From: Bacillota bacterium
GTDB lineage: Bacteria > Bacillota > Desulfotomaculia > Desulfotomaculales > Desulfallaceae
Direction of reading: 5' to 3'
DNA: 64,000 nucleotides
Assembly (NCBI GenBank): GCA_023439185.1
Contig: JAEXOR010000023.1
Span: 30,677 to 94,676 of the forward strand
The translations under genes were made by a program, and so were the position numbers. The notes beneath the pieces are model-generated. The model worked only from the letters and a program-made list of their open reading frames with translations. It had not been told where the DNA came from and ran no database searches. Shown piece by piece: positions 14,960-22,897 of the stretch; position 1 is the first letter of the stretch; the number at the start of each line of letters is the position of its first letter.

Positions 14960-16678
14960 TTGGTAAAGGGGTTTTTTTATTTGCCTTGTTTAAAAAACCA
15001 TCGCTTGGAATGGTCACGCTGTCTTTTGTTGCTGGCTTTTATAGCTATTGCCTGGCAACTGTATGGCGTCCAGGTTGACCGGGGCGCCGCTCTGGCAACC
15101 CAGGCCCGGCAGATGAACTCGGAAGAAGTGCTGCTGGAGGAATACGTCCGCGGGCAGATTACCGACCGCGCCGGAATACCCCTCACCAGAACTTATGCCG
15201 CCAACGGTGTGATAGTATTTCCCCAACTGATGGATGATCCGCAGCGGGATTCTGCAGCCCTGGCCCGCATTCTTAATCTAAATCCGGATTTACTAACGGA
15301 TAAAGCAGTTGACGGGGCTTACCGTTTGACCGCCCCCCTTAAAACCGCCCAGTTGCAGGAGCTGCGGCAAGCCAACCTGCCGGGTGTTTTTCTGCTGCCT
15401 GTTTCCCACCGCTATGGCACAAGTCCTATGGCGGCACACGTTACCGGTCACCTGGGTAAAATAGACAGCGTCGGGCAGCTTGATCAGCTGCGCTCCACCA
15501 GCGGCAAACATTACGACCTGGGGGACTGGGTGGGCAAATCCGGCCTGGAGTACTTTTACGAAGCCCGTCTCAAAGGACAGCAGCCCAAAGAGACGGCCTA
15601 CCTGTCCATGGACGCCCGGGGCAGAATTCTACCGGGAACGGGCGTAACGGTGGAAACGGCCAACAGCGACCCGTCACGCCGAAATGTAGTTACAACAATT
15701 GATGCTCATGTGCAGCAGGTGGTGGAAGATATTATGGATACGCATGTGGAAAGCGGCGCCGTGGTGGTAATGCGGGCCGGCTCCGAAGATATCCTGGCCA
15801 TGGCCAGCCGCCCCTGCTACAACCCGGCCCCACGCTACATGGAGGAAACCGTTACCTCAGCCGCCGGCAACGTTTTTATAGACCGCAATATCGCGCTGTA
15901 TCAGCCGGGTTCGGTTTTTAAAGTGGTCCTGGCTGCCGCCGCCCTGGAAACAGGGCTGGTTGAATTCGACACGATGCTCCACTGCGACGGTATTAATGCC
16001 GAACCAATCCACTGCTGGTACGAGCAGGGCCACGGAAACATTACATTCCGGGAAGCCTTCGCCCAGTCATGCAACCCGTCCTTTGTCAGCCTGGGAGAGA
16101 CGCTGGGGGCGGATAAGATAATTGCTTACGCCGAAGCACTGGGCCTTGGAGACCAAACCATTACCGGATACCCGGCCAAACAGACCGGCCAGGATCTGTC
16201 GCAAATAGGCGAAGCATTCAACCTGTCCAACAGTAGTATCGGACAGGGGCCGGTGCTGGCAACCCCGGTACAATTGGCGGCCATGATCAATACCATCGCC
16301 GGCGACGGAGTGTATTATACTCCCCGCCTGGTAAAGGGCTTATCCGATGACAAAAACCAGATTACCGAATATATTGAAGGTCCCAAACCGCGCCGGGCGC
16401 TGCAGCCGGAAACAGCCGTTAAGCTGCGCGAACTGATGCGTTTAACCACCACCGAAGGGGTGGGAAAAAATGCTGAACTCCCGGTTTGGGGCAGCGCGGG
16501 CAAAACAGGTTCGGCTGAAGTGGCCGGTGCAGAGAAAAGTGTCAACGCCTGGTTTGCCGGCTATGCGCCGTCGGACAATCCCCGTTATGTGATTGTGGTG
16601 CTGAATGAGCGGGGTCAAAGCGGCGGCGAAACGGCGGCCCCGGTATTCCGTGCCATTGCGGAAAAGCTGCTGCAATGA
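14960..16678 (+). CDS. Penicillin-binding protein, class B transpeptidase
   Basis: This 572-residue membrane-anchored transpeptidase has one N-terminal helix (LLLLAFIAIAWQLYGVQV), a PBP dimerisation domain (about 55-230), and a transpeptidase domain. The three active-site motifs are SVFK in QPGSVFKVV (about residue 318), SCN (about 371) and KTG in AGKTGSAEV (about 515). It lacks C-terminal PASTA domains, so it is closer to PBP2/SpoVD-like short forms than to PBP2x. It cross-links peptidoglycan outside the membrane. Start TTG 14960 is the furthest upstream reasonable choice; its ribosome site is weak. The upstream 83-base gap shows no clear promoter, so it may be read from the mltG group. Confidence 0.88.
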   Translation: MVKGFFYLPCLKNHRLEWSRCLLLLAFIAIAWQLYGVQVDRGAALATQARQMNSEEVLLEEYVRGQITDRAGIPLTRTYAANGVIVFPQLMDDPQRDSAALARILNLNPDLLTDKAVDGAYRLTAPLKTAQLQELRQANLPGVFLLPVSHRYGTSPMAAHVTGHLGKIDSVGQLDQLRSTSGKHYDLGDWVGKSGLEYFYEARLKGQQPKETAYLSMDARGRILPGTGVTVETANSDPSRRNVVTTIDAHVQQVVEDIMDTHVESGAVVVMRAGSEDILAMASRPCYNPAPRYMEETVTSAAGNVFIDRNIALYQPGSVFKVVLAAAALETGLVEFDTMLHCDGINAEPIHCWYEQGHGNITFREAFAQSCNPSFVSLGETLGADKIIAYAEALGLGDQTITGYPAKQTGQDLSQIGEAFNLSNSSIGQGPVLATPVQLAAMINTIAGDGVYYTPRLVKGLSDDKNQITEYIEGPKPRRALQPETAVKLRELMRLTTTEGVGKNAELPVWGSAGKTGSAEVAGAEKSVNAWFAGYAPSDNPRYVIVVLNERGQSGGETAAPVFRAIAEKLLQ

Positions 16679-16744
16679 CCGGATGTTATATTTAAATCAG
16701 ACGATAAAGGCAGTAATCAAGCGTAATAATCCAATTCATCCGCT

Positions 16745-16767
16745 TAAGCCGGCTTATTGTCGGCTTA
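16745..16767 (+). terminator. Hairpin after the penicillin-binding protein gene
   Basis: TAAGCCG (16745-16751) pairs with CGGCTTA (16761-16767) across a 9-base loop, followed by AT-rich sequence without a clean T run. It may act as a weak terminator. Confidence 0.4.
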
Positions 16768-16803
16768 TATAATTAAATTGTTAAATATGACCATACCTCC
16801 CAA

Positions 16804-16832
16804 TTGCAACATGCAACTTTTTAATATAAAAT
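16804..16832 (+). promoter_or_regulatory. Probable sigma-A promoter of kamA-ablB
   Basis: TTGCAA (16804-16809) and TAAAAT (16827-16832) are 17 bases apart, 41 bases before the kamA start, in AT-rich sequence. Confidence 0.5.
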
Positions 16833-16873
16833 AAGTTGTCTTTAAAATTAAAATAAACTCCCGGGAGGTTTAG

Positions 16874-18115
16874 ATGCAAAAAAAGGTTAAAAGGCTTTCG
16901 TATTACGATAATATTTCCACGGAACAATGGAATGACTGGAAATGGCAGATTAGTAACCGGATCGTTGATACTGAAACATTGCAAAAAGTGATGCGCTTAA
17001 ATGACCAGGAAGCCCGGGACATTGAAAAATGCTTAAAACGTTTCCGTATGGCTGTTACACCGTATTACGCCGGTGTCATGGATCCGGGAGACAAAAACTG
17101 CCCCATTAGAAAGCAAGCCATCCCAGATTTAAAAGAACTGCACAATAATGCGGCGGATATGAACGATCCGCTGCATGAGGATGTTGATTCTCCGGTGCCG
17201 GGCATAACCCACCGTTATCCGGACCGGGTGCTGATGCTGGTAACGGACCAATGCTCAGTTTATTGCCGCCACTGTACACGCAGGCGCATGGCCGGGGTCA
17301 GCGACCGTCCCTTGCCCAAAGCGCAGATAGACCGGGCTGTTGCTTACATCCAGAACAACAACAGAATACGGGATGTGCTTATTTCAGGCGGCGACCCGCT
17401 AACTCTGACAGACGAAAGGTTGGAGTACATCATCAGGCGCCTGCGCGGCATCAAGCACGTAGAGATCATCCGTATCGGCACCAGGACGCCGGTGGTACTG
17501 CCTATGCGGATTACCCCGCAGCTTTGCGACATGCTGAAAAAATATCAGCCGCTGTGGATTAACACCCATTTCAACCACCATCATGAAATTACCGCCGAGT
17601 CGGCGATGGCCTGCGCCAGGCTTGTGGACGCCGGAATTCCCCTGGGCAATCAGACGGTGCTGCTGCGCGGGGTTAACGATTGTCCCCAGATCATGAAAAA
17701 ACTGCTGCATCAACTGGTTTCCATCAGAGTCCGCCCTTATTACCTGTACCAGTGCGACCTGTCCAAAGGAGTCGGACATTTTAGAACCTCTGTAGGCAAG
17801 GGTATTGAAATTATGGAGAATCTGCGCGGTCACACGTCGGGATTTGCTATCCCCACCTTCGTTATCGACGCGCCCGGCGGAGGAGGAAAAATACCGGTTA
17901 TGCCACAGTACTTAATATCCCGTTCAGACAGCAAAGTGATCCTGCGCAACTTCGAAGGCAACCTATACTCGTATACCGAACCGGTCTATGAAAGCGTCGA
18001 GTGCCGGTGTGAAGACTGCACACAAAAAAAAGGGCGTAACCAACCAGGACCCGCCGGCATGATGGGAGGCCGAAAGGCGGCCCTGGAAATGCCGGCTTTG
18101 GCGCGCCAGATCTGA
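16874..18115 (+). CDS. ablA: L-lysine 2,3-aminomutase (radical SAM, PLP)
   Basis: The enzyme interconverts L-lysine and L-beta-lysine. The 413-residue protein shows the N-terminal WNDWKWQISNRI typical of KamA, PVPGITHRYPDRVLMLVTD, the radical-SAM cluster motif CSVYCRHC (about residue 127), RRRMAG, DVLISGGDPL and DAPGGGGKIPVMPQY containing the PLP-site region. The start ATG 16874 follows CGGGAGG. A beta-lysine acetyltransferase gene follows after 41 bases, so the pair most likely makes the compatible solute N-epsilon-acetyl-beta-lysine rather than feeding lysine fermentation. A cysteine-rich tail (CRCEDC) is also present. Confidence 0.93.
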   Translation: MQKKVKRLSYYDNISTEQWNDWKWQISNRIVDTETLQKVMRLNDQEARDIEKCLKRFRMAVTPYYAGVMDPGDKNCPIRKQAIPDLKELHNNAADMNDPLHEDVDSPVPGITHRYPDRVLMLVTDQCSVYCRHCTRRRMAGVSDRPLPKAQIDRAVAYIQNNNRIRDVLISGGDPLTLTDERLEYIIRRLRGIKHVEIIRIGTRTPVVLPMRITPQLCDMLKKYQPLWINTHFNHHHEITAESAMACARLVDAGIPLGNQTVLLRGVNDCPQIMKKLLHQLVSIRVRPYYLYQCDLSKGVGHFRTSVGKGIEIMENLRGHTSGFAIPTFVIDAPGGGGKIPVMPQYLISRSDSKVILRNFEGNLYSYTEPVYESVECRCEDCTQKKGRNQPGPAGMMGGRKAALEMPALARQI

Positions 18116-18156
18116 TATAATTAATCAATCATTAAACAATTGGGAGAGATGACCTA

Positions 18157-19011
18157 TTGTTTGCTACTATAGAGCATAATAGTTTACTTAAAGAGATAAA
18201 GCGCCAATTTACCGTCACTATCACCGTCGACCGGTTCAGCAAACGGGCCTGGGTCAATGACTATACATACCGCAATCCCCTGGAATTACTGAATTTTGTA
18301 AATCAAGCCGCGGCAGCACACCAGCTGGAGAAAATAATTTTTCCGGTACGCAGAAAACACCTGTCTGACCTGAAGCACGGATTTTGCCCGGAAGGTTGGG
18401 TAGAAGGCTTTTTCAAGGGAGAGGACGGCTGTTTTTTAACCTCTTATCCGGTATCGCGGCGATGCAAAAGCGGAAACCTGAGAATAATGGTGTCCCTGGT
18501 GCGGGATATCCAATATCAAAGACACCAGGCGCCGCCGCCTCTTCCCGTTGGCTGCGCCTTATACACTCCCGGAATCAAGGATGCCGCCGAACTGGGCCGA
18601 TTGTTCAAAAGTGCCTTTACGTCTTATCCCAGCCCGGTTGACCAGCCCGCCTACCTGGCCGGAACCATGGGCAAATCGGCACTGTTCAAGACAGTTAAAA
18701 AAGATGGCCGGCTCATCAGTGTCGCAACCGCGGAAATCGACATCGACAAAGGCAATGCCGAACTGACCAATTGCGCCACATTGCCGGACAGCAGGGGAGG
18801 CGGCCTAATGAGCAACCTGATCGCGGCATTGGAGCGCGAATGCCTGGCCAGGCGGATCAACAGCCTGTACAGCCTGGCCCGGGCTTCATCTTACGGAATG
18901 AACCTGGTTTTCCACCGTTTGGGTTACCGTTATAGAGGTACGCTGATAAATAACTGCCATATCTCCGGCAGTTACGAAAATATGAACATCTGGAGTAAGT
19001 GCGCTCGATGA
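18157..19011 (+). CDS. ablB: Putative beta-lysine N-acetyltransferase (GNAT)
   Basis: This 284-residue protein contains a C-terminal GNAT fold (about 150-275) with the acetyl-CoA region CATLPDSRGGGLMSNLIAAL and the strand/helix end NLVFHRLGYRYRGTL. The N-terminal half (DRFSKRAWVNDYTYRNPLEL and KIIFPVRRKHLSDL) matches the AblB type known from methanogens and anaerobic bacteria. It acetylates the epsilon-amino group of beta-lysine, giving an osmolyte. The start is TTG 18157 after GGGAGAGATGA. It is cotranscribed with the aminomutase upstream; osmotic induction would be expected but nothing in the sequence proves it. Confidence 0.88.
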   Translation: MFATIEHNSLLKEIKRQFTVTITVDRFSKRAWVNDYTYRNPLELLNFVNQAAAAHQLEKIIFPVRRKHLSDLKHGFCPEGWVEGFFKGEDGCFLTSYPVSRRCKSGNLRIMVSLVRDIQYQRHQAPPPLPVGCALYTPGIKDAAELGRLFKSAFTSYPSPVDQPAYLAGTMGKSALFKTVKKDGRLISVATAEIDIDKGNAELTNCATLPDSRGGGLMSNLIAALERECLARRINSLYSLARASSYGMNLVFHRLGYRYRGTLINNCHISGSYENMNIWSKCAR

Positions 19012-19147
19012 AATCCTTGCCTAAACCAGAATTTTTGACAATTAATAGTTCAGGTTAATAAAACCGCATGCTTCCGCTCAGATTGACTATCAAATAATAG
19101 TATAGTAGGATTAAATGTAATACTGTATGGCGACGGGAGTGTCAAGC

Positions 19148-19915
19148 ATGATTGTGCGGGGAGAACAGATTCGCTCACTGCGTGAGGAACGGGGTTATAC
19201 GCTGCACGATTTAGCCCAGCGGGCCAGCCTTTCCCTGTCTTATTTGAGCGAAATTGAGCGGGGTTCCAAAAGGCCTTCGCTGAAAACCATTGAAAAATTG
19301 GCTATGGCTTTAAATGTACCAAAAACACAGATAATCAAGGGGGATATCAGCGATACCGGGCTTTCCATGGGGGATAAAATACGCCTGATGCGGACGGAAA
19401 AGGATCAGTCACTCCAGGATCTGGCCCAGCGCGCCGGGATATCCCTTACTTATTTAAGTGAAATCGAGCGCGGTAACGTTTACCCGGCTCTCAGCACTCT
19501 CAAGCGGATCGCCGTCGGACTGGATGTTTCCGTATCCTCAATCATGGGCAGCGAGGGTTCCCTTGGTCACAAGCTGAAAGCACTGCGTGAGGAATACGGG
19601 CTTACCCAGGCCCAACTGGCCAATATGGCCGGCGTAACCGCCGGGCTAATCGGTCAAATAGAACACGGCAAGGTGCAGCCGTCTCTAAAAACCCTGGAAA
19701 AGCTCTCTGAGGTAACCGGCGTATCACCATGCTATTTCATCATGGAACCCGGTGCGGTGGACCAGATGCTGAGTTTGATGAATCCCGAACTACGTGAAAT
19801 GCTCATGCACCCCAACGTGCAATCCGTGCTAAGTATGGTCTGCAACGTCAGCGAAAAAGAACTGCAGTTTATTTTGAATTTTATTCAATTATTTAAAAGA
19901 TCGGAATTAAATTAA
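19148..19915 (+). CDS. XRE-family regulator with three tandem HTH domains
   Basis: This 255-residue protein is built of three consecutive XRE/Cro-CI helix-turn-helix units. They begin GEQIRSLREERGYTLHDLA, GDKIRLMRTEKDQSLQDLA and GHKLKALREEYGLTQAQLA. Units one and two share the recognition segment SLSYLSEIERG / SLTYLSEIERG; unit three has AGLIGQIEHGK and has diverged. A short C-terminal region (about 205-255) has no obvious ligand-binding fold. The ATG at 19148 follows GGGAG; an ATG at 19127 lacks a ribosome site. TTGACT/TAGGAT 17 bases apart (19083 on) may be its promoter. Targets are unknown; neighbours are the osmolyte genes and a redox cluster. Confidence 0.85.
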   Translation: MIVRGEQIRSLREERGYTLHDLAQRASLSLSYLSEIERGSKRPSLKTIEKLAMALNVPKTQIIKGDISDTGLSMGDKIRLMRTEKDQSLQDLAQRAGISLTYLSEIERGNVYPALSTLKRIAVGLDVSVSSIMGSEGSLGHKLKALREEYGLTQAQLANMAGVTAGLIGQIEHGKVQPSLKTLEKLSEVTGVSPCYFIMEPGAVDQMLSLMNPELREMLMHPNVQSVLSMVCNVSEKELQFILNFIQLFKRSELN

Positions 19916-19995
19916 TCTTGCCGGAACTGCATCCATATATTAATATATAACTATATGTCATGCTAATACAGCAGCAGAAAAGGATGCGGTTATAA

Positions 19996-20172
19996 ATGTC
20001 TGCCAGCGTAGTCAAAGCGTTATGCATAGGTTGCGGGGCGTGCACTCAAATGTGCCGGTACGGCGCCATCAGCGTAAAGGCCAACCTGGCCCGGGTGGAC
20101 GCCGATAAATGCGATGAATGCGAGGAATGCATATTTGCCTGTCCCAACGGCGCCATAATAATAGCAGGGTGA
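19996..20172 (+). CDS. Small 2[4Fe-4S] ferredoxin (58 aa)
   Basis: This short gene starts at ATG 19996 and ends at TGA 20170-20172. The 58-residue product has two complete cluster motifs: CIGCGACTQMC at residues 10-20 and CDECEECIFAC at 39-49 followed by Pro. This is a bacterial-type low-potential electron carrier. No strong Shine-Dalgarno is visible (AAAAGGATGCGG lies about 7 bases upstream). It is 21 bases upstream of the FmdB-like zinc-ribbon gene, so the two are probably cotranscribed. The electron partner cannot be named. Confidence 0.85.
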   Translation: MSASVVKALCIGCGACTQMCRYGAISVKANLARVDADKCDECEECIFACPNGAIIIAG

Positions 20173-20193
20173 TCATAAAGCGAGGTGAATGAA

Positions 20194-20394
20194 ATGCCCA
20201 ACTATGATTTCCGCTGTGCTGAATGCGGGAATAAGTTCACGGTAATGGTTAGTATCAATGACAAGGAAAAACTGACCTGCCCCGCCTGCAGCAGCAAAAA
20301 AATTGAACAACTGTTTACAGGCTGTCAGGTACGCACCTCCGGACGCGGATGCGATACTCCGCCGCCCGGCTTTGGACCCCCGGGCGGCGGCTGA
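20194..20394 (+). CDS. FmdB family zinc-ribbon protein
   Basis: This 66-residue protein begins MPNYDFRCAECGNKF, the FmdB/CxxC zinc-ribbon signature, with a second pair in LTCPACSSKKIEQLF. A Gly/Pro-rich tail ends in GFGPPGGG. FmdB was named as a putative regulator of formamidase, but the general role of these small proteins is not established. The start ATG 20194 follows GCGAGGTGAATGA. It shares a transcript with the ferredoxin and converges on the minus-strand glutaredoxin-like gene; a hairpin lies between them. Confidence 0.82.
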   Translation: MPNYDFRCAECGNKFTVMVSINDKEKLTCPACSSKKIEQLFTGCQVRTSGRGCDTPPPGFGPPGGG

Positions 20395-20427
20395 GGCATA
20401 TAGCAAACCGGCCGTGCGCCGGCAGTA

Positions 20428-20454
20428 AGGGTCAGGCTGTAAAAGCCTGACCCT
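20428..20454. terminator. Strong hairpin between convergent genes
   Basis: AGGGTCAGGCT (20428-20438) pairs perfectly with AGCCTGACCCT (20444-20454) across a five-base loop. There is no T run on either side, yet the location between two converging genes fits a shared transcription stop. Confidence 0.55.
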
Positions 20455-20470
20455 GCGCGTTAAGAAACAC

Positions 20471-20701
20471 TCAATGAAACATTTTTTCTAGTTTTTCCCG
20501 ATCGAAACCAACCACAAATTCATTTTCCGTGGCTACAATCGGCACTGCCATTTTACCGGTGCGGGAAACCATTTCGTTGCGCGCCGCGGCGTCTTCCGCC
20601 ACGTTAATTTCCTGGTATTGTACGCCTTTCCGGGAAAGAAACTCTTTCACCGTGCGACAGTGCGGTCATGTCGGCGTGGTGTAAAGCTTGACTTGCTCCA
20701 T
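20471..20701 (-). CDS. Glutaredoxin-like selenoprotein with in-frame TGA (predicted Sec at residue 12)
   Basis: Reading the minus strand from ATG (20699-20701) gives a 76-residue protein of the glutaredoxin/NrdH/YruB fold only if the TGA at 20666-20668 is read through. It begins MEQVKLYTTPT, then TGA, then PHCRTVKEFLSRKGVQYQ. The usual CPxC active site is therefore Sec-Pro-His-Cys. The downstream part keeps the family features INVAED, GKMAVPIVA (cis-Pro loop, TVPxxx type) and the end VGFDREKLEKM. AAGGGGGC lies about 10 bases upstream of the ATG. A hairpin of E. coli fdhF type follows the TGA. Likely a small thiol/selenol oxidoreductase. The alternative, a simple nonsense mutation, is less likely because the frame is otherwise intact. 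Confidence 0.85.
20631..20652 (-). promoter_or_regulatory. Predicted bacterial SECIS hairpin inside the glutaredoxin-like gene
   Basis: On the minus strand the stem CGG/CCG is followed by a single unpaired U, then GAAAG pairs with CUUUC around the loop AGUUU. The apical loop begins 23 bases after the UGA. A bulged U below a short upper stem and a GU in the loop are the features SelB recognises in the E. coli fdhF element. Confidence 0.7.
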
Positions 20702-20805
20702 TTATAAACGCCCCCTTTTTTATTTTTTATTCTGCCCCTCCGGGCAGCGAAGCATTCAAGCGAAGCATTCAATAGGCCGAATCAGCGGACTGGAGTGTGG
20801 CATAA

Positions 20806-21423
20806 TTGTACTGCAATGAAAAAGTGTCCGGCATTATACTGGCGGGCGGGAAAAACACCCGTATGGGCAAGGAAAAGGCCTTTTTAAAAATAGGCGGCCG
20901 AACGATTATTGAAATCATAACCACCGCTTTAAAACCCTTAACCGGCGAAATAATAATCATATCCAATAAACCTGATCTTTATGCCGGATATGGAGTCCGG
21001 GTAGTGCGGGATGTAATCCCCGGTCAGGGTCCGTTGAGCGGTATTCATGCCGGGCTGCTGCAGGCGTCCAATCAAGCGGCGCTGGTAACCGCCTGCGACA
21101 CGCCCTTTGTCAGTACCCGGCTGGCGCGGCTTTTAATCGATCATTCGCCGGCTTACGACATTGTGGTGCCCAGATACCGCGGGGTGGTGGAACCGCTTTT
21201 TGCGCTTTATAAAAAAAGCTGCCTGGATTTTTTTGAAATGAGCCTGAATAAGGGCCACAATAAAATTGCCCGGGTTATAGAAAGCATGATTTTAGAAGGA
21301 ATAAAGGTAAAAAAACTGGAAGAAGAGGACTTGAAAGCTGCCGGGACGAATTGGGAAAAAGTTTTTTTCAACGTCAACACCCCCGACGATTTGATCCGGG
21401 CTCAAAACATGGCCGGCAATTGA
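20806..21423 (+). CDS. mobA: Molybdenum cofactor guanylyltransferase
   Basis: The enzyme adds GMP to molybdopterin, making the guanine dinucleotide cofactor used by many anaerobic oxidoreductases. The 205-residue protein has the nucleotidyltransferase signature GIILAGGKNTRMGKEKAFL at the N-terminus, GPLSGIHAGL, VTACDTPFVS with the metal-binding Asp, VVEPLFALY, and the C-terminal FFNVNTPDDL. Start TTG 20806 follows TGGAGTGTGG. The intergenic stretch before it holds a small direct repeat GAAGCATTCAA (20748-20771). It is followed at 23 bases by yqeG. No other cofactor genes are nearby. Confidence 0.92.
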   Translation: MYCNEKVSGIILAGGKNTRMGKEKAFLKIGGRTIIEIITTALKPLTGEIIIISNKPDLYAGYGVRVVRDVIPGQGPLSGIHAGLLQASNQAALVTACDTPFVSTRLARLLIDHSPAYDIVVPRYRGVVEPLFALYKKSCLDFFEMSLNKGHNKIARVIESMILEGIKVKKLEEEDLKAAGTNWEKVFFNVNTPDDLIRAQNMAGN

Positions 21424-21446
21424 GCAAATTAAGGGAGCCAAAAATA

Positions 21447-21992
21447 TTGCGTATCCTGTATCCCAACATGTATGTCCCTTCGGTGACGGAAATTAACGCT
21501 GATGAATTGACCGCCCGGGGCATCCGCAACCTGCTGCTTGACCTGGATAATACCATTGTCCGCCGGGACCGGAACAAATTCCCTCCGGAGGTGGAACAGT
21601 GGCTGCGGGAACTCCGGCAAAGCGGTTTCAACCTGTGTATCGTATCCAATAACGGTAATGTCCGGGTGAACAACCTGGCTGGACCGCTTCAGATACCCTG
21701 CGTGGTCAGGGCGGTTAAGCCGCTGCGCAGGGCTTTCCGGCTCGGTATGCGTCGGTTGAACGCCGGCGTCGCCGATACCGCCGTGGTGGGGGATCAGATT
21801 TTCACCGACATTCTGGGCGGCAACATGATGGGCCTGTTTACCATCCTGGTGGTGCCCATGCCGGGCGGCGAGTTCTGGGGCACCCGGATGATCAGCAGGC
21901 GGCTGGAAAAACTGGTGTTGCGCCGGGTAGACCGCCTGGTATCGCATGAGGACGGGCAGTATCACGTCGGTGAACCCTGGAGGATTAAATGA
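21447..21992 (+). CDS. yqeG: YqeG family HAD IIIA-type phosphatase
   Basis: This 181-residue haloacid-dehalogenase-fold protein has motif I DLDNTIV at about residue 37, motif II-like IVSNN, motif III Lys in VKPLRRAFR, and motif IV GDQIFTDILGG. These are characteristic of YqeG, a probable phosphatase conserved near aroE in Firmicutes; the physiological substrate is not established. I place the start at TTG 21447 behind TTAAGGGAG; the longer open frame upstream overlaps mobA and lacks support. Its stop overlaps the start of aroE by four bases (ATGA). Confidence 0.9.
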   Translation: MRILYPNMYVPSVTEINADELTARGIRNLLLDLDNTIVRRDRNKFPPEVEQWLRELRQSGFNLCIVSNNGNVRVNNLAGPLQIPCVVRAVKPLRRAFRLGMRRLNAGVADTAVVGDQIFTDILGGNMMGLFTILVVPMPGGEFWGTRMISRRLEKLVLRRVDRLVSHEDGQYHVGEPWRIK

Positions 21993-22861
21993 CCGGCATC
22001 AATGGAAAAACCATGGTTTACGGTATTATCGGCCGGCCGGTGGAACACAGCTTTTCACCGGCCATGCAAAACGCCGCCTTTCAGGCAACCGGTCTGAACA
22101 GCGTTTATGTGCCCTTTTCACCGGACCCCGGACATATTGAGGCCGCGGTGGACGGCATCAGGGCGCTGGGCCTGACGGGAGTCAATGTCACGGTACCGTA
22201 TAAGGAAGCGGTAATGCCTTACCTGGACGATTTAACCACGGAGGCGGTGCTTTGCGGCGCGGTAAACACCATCATCAACTGGCAGGGCAGGCTGACCGGA
22301 CACAATACCGACGGCGCCGGTTTTATCAACGATCTGCGCGGTACTTTCGGTTTTGAACCGTCCCGGGGCGCGGCCCTGCTGTTGGGCGCCGGCGGTTCGG
22401 CCCGGGCGGTGGCGGTGTCGCTGGCCGGCGCGGGCTGCCGGGAACTGGCCCTGGTTAACCGCGACCGGGAGCGGGCGCGCAAACTGGCCGCGGGCGTAAC
22501 CTCGGCCACCGGTGTACCGGTACGTGTATTCCCCTGGGAAAACAGTGATCAGGATTTTTCCGGCTTCGCCCGCCGGGCCGTTTTGCTGGTTAACTGCACC
22601 CCGGTGGGCATGTCCGGCAAGCCCGACGGCGCGTTTCCCCTGCCGGACGACCTGCCCGGGCCGGGGCAGTTGGCCTACGACCTGGTCTATAATCCGTCCC
22701 GTACCCCTTTTATGCTGCAGGCTGAAAAAAACGGCGCCAAATCCGCCAACGGACTGGGCATGCTGCTGCACCAGGGGGCATTGGCCTTTACGGCCTGGAC
22801 GGGCCTTGAGGCGCCCCTGGAAACCATGCGCCGGGTATTGCTGGAACAGGCCTGCGGATAG
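21989..22861 (+). CDS. aroE: Shikimate dehydrogenase
   Basis: This enzyme performs NADPH-dependent reduction of 3-dehydroshikimate. The 290-residue protein contains YGIIGRPVEHSFSPAMQNAA (substrate Ser region), GVNVTVPYKEAVMPYLDDL with the catalytic Lys, GHNTDGAGF, the nucleotide motif LLGAGGSARAVAVSLA, VNCTPVGM, and NGLGMLLHQGALAF. The start ATG overlaps the yqeG stop. It is the first of four shikimate genes (aroE, aroC, aroK, aroB) in one direction; aroA and the DAHP synthase gene are not in this window. Confidence 0.96.
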   Translation: MTGINGKTMVYGIIGRPVEHSFSPAMQNAAFQATGLNSVYVPFSPDPGHIEAAVDGIRALGLTGVNVTVPYKEAVMPYLDDLTTEAVLCGAVNTIINWQGRLTGHNTDGAGFINDLRGTFGFEPSRGAALLLGAGGSARAVAVSLAGAGCRELALVNRDRERARKLAAGVTSATGVPVRVFPWENSDQDFSGFARRAVLLVNCTPVGMSGKPDGAFPLPDDLPGPGQLAYDLVYNPSRTPFMLQAEKNGAKSANGLGMLLHQGALAFTAWTGLEAPLETMRRVLLEQACG

Positions 22862-22897
22862 AATTTAATAGTTTGACCCCAAGGAGGAGAAAAAATT

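Noticed and set aside
20471..20701. Reading the TGA in the glutaredoxin-like gene as a nonsense mutation
   Set aside because: The TGA sits exactly at the redox Cys codon, the rest of the frame is intact, and a SECIS-like hairpin follows.
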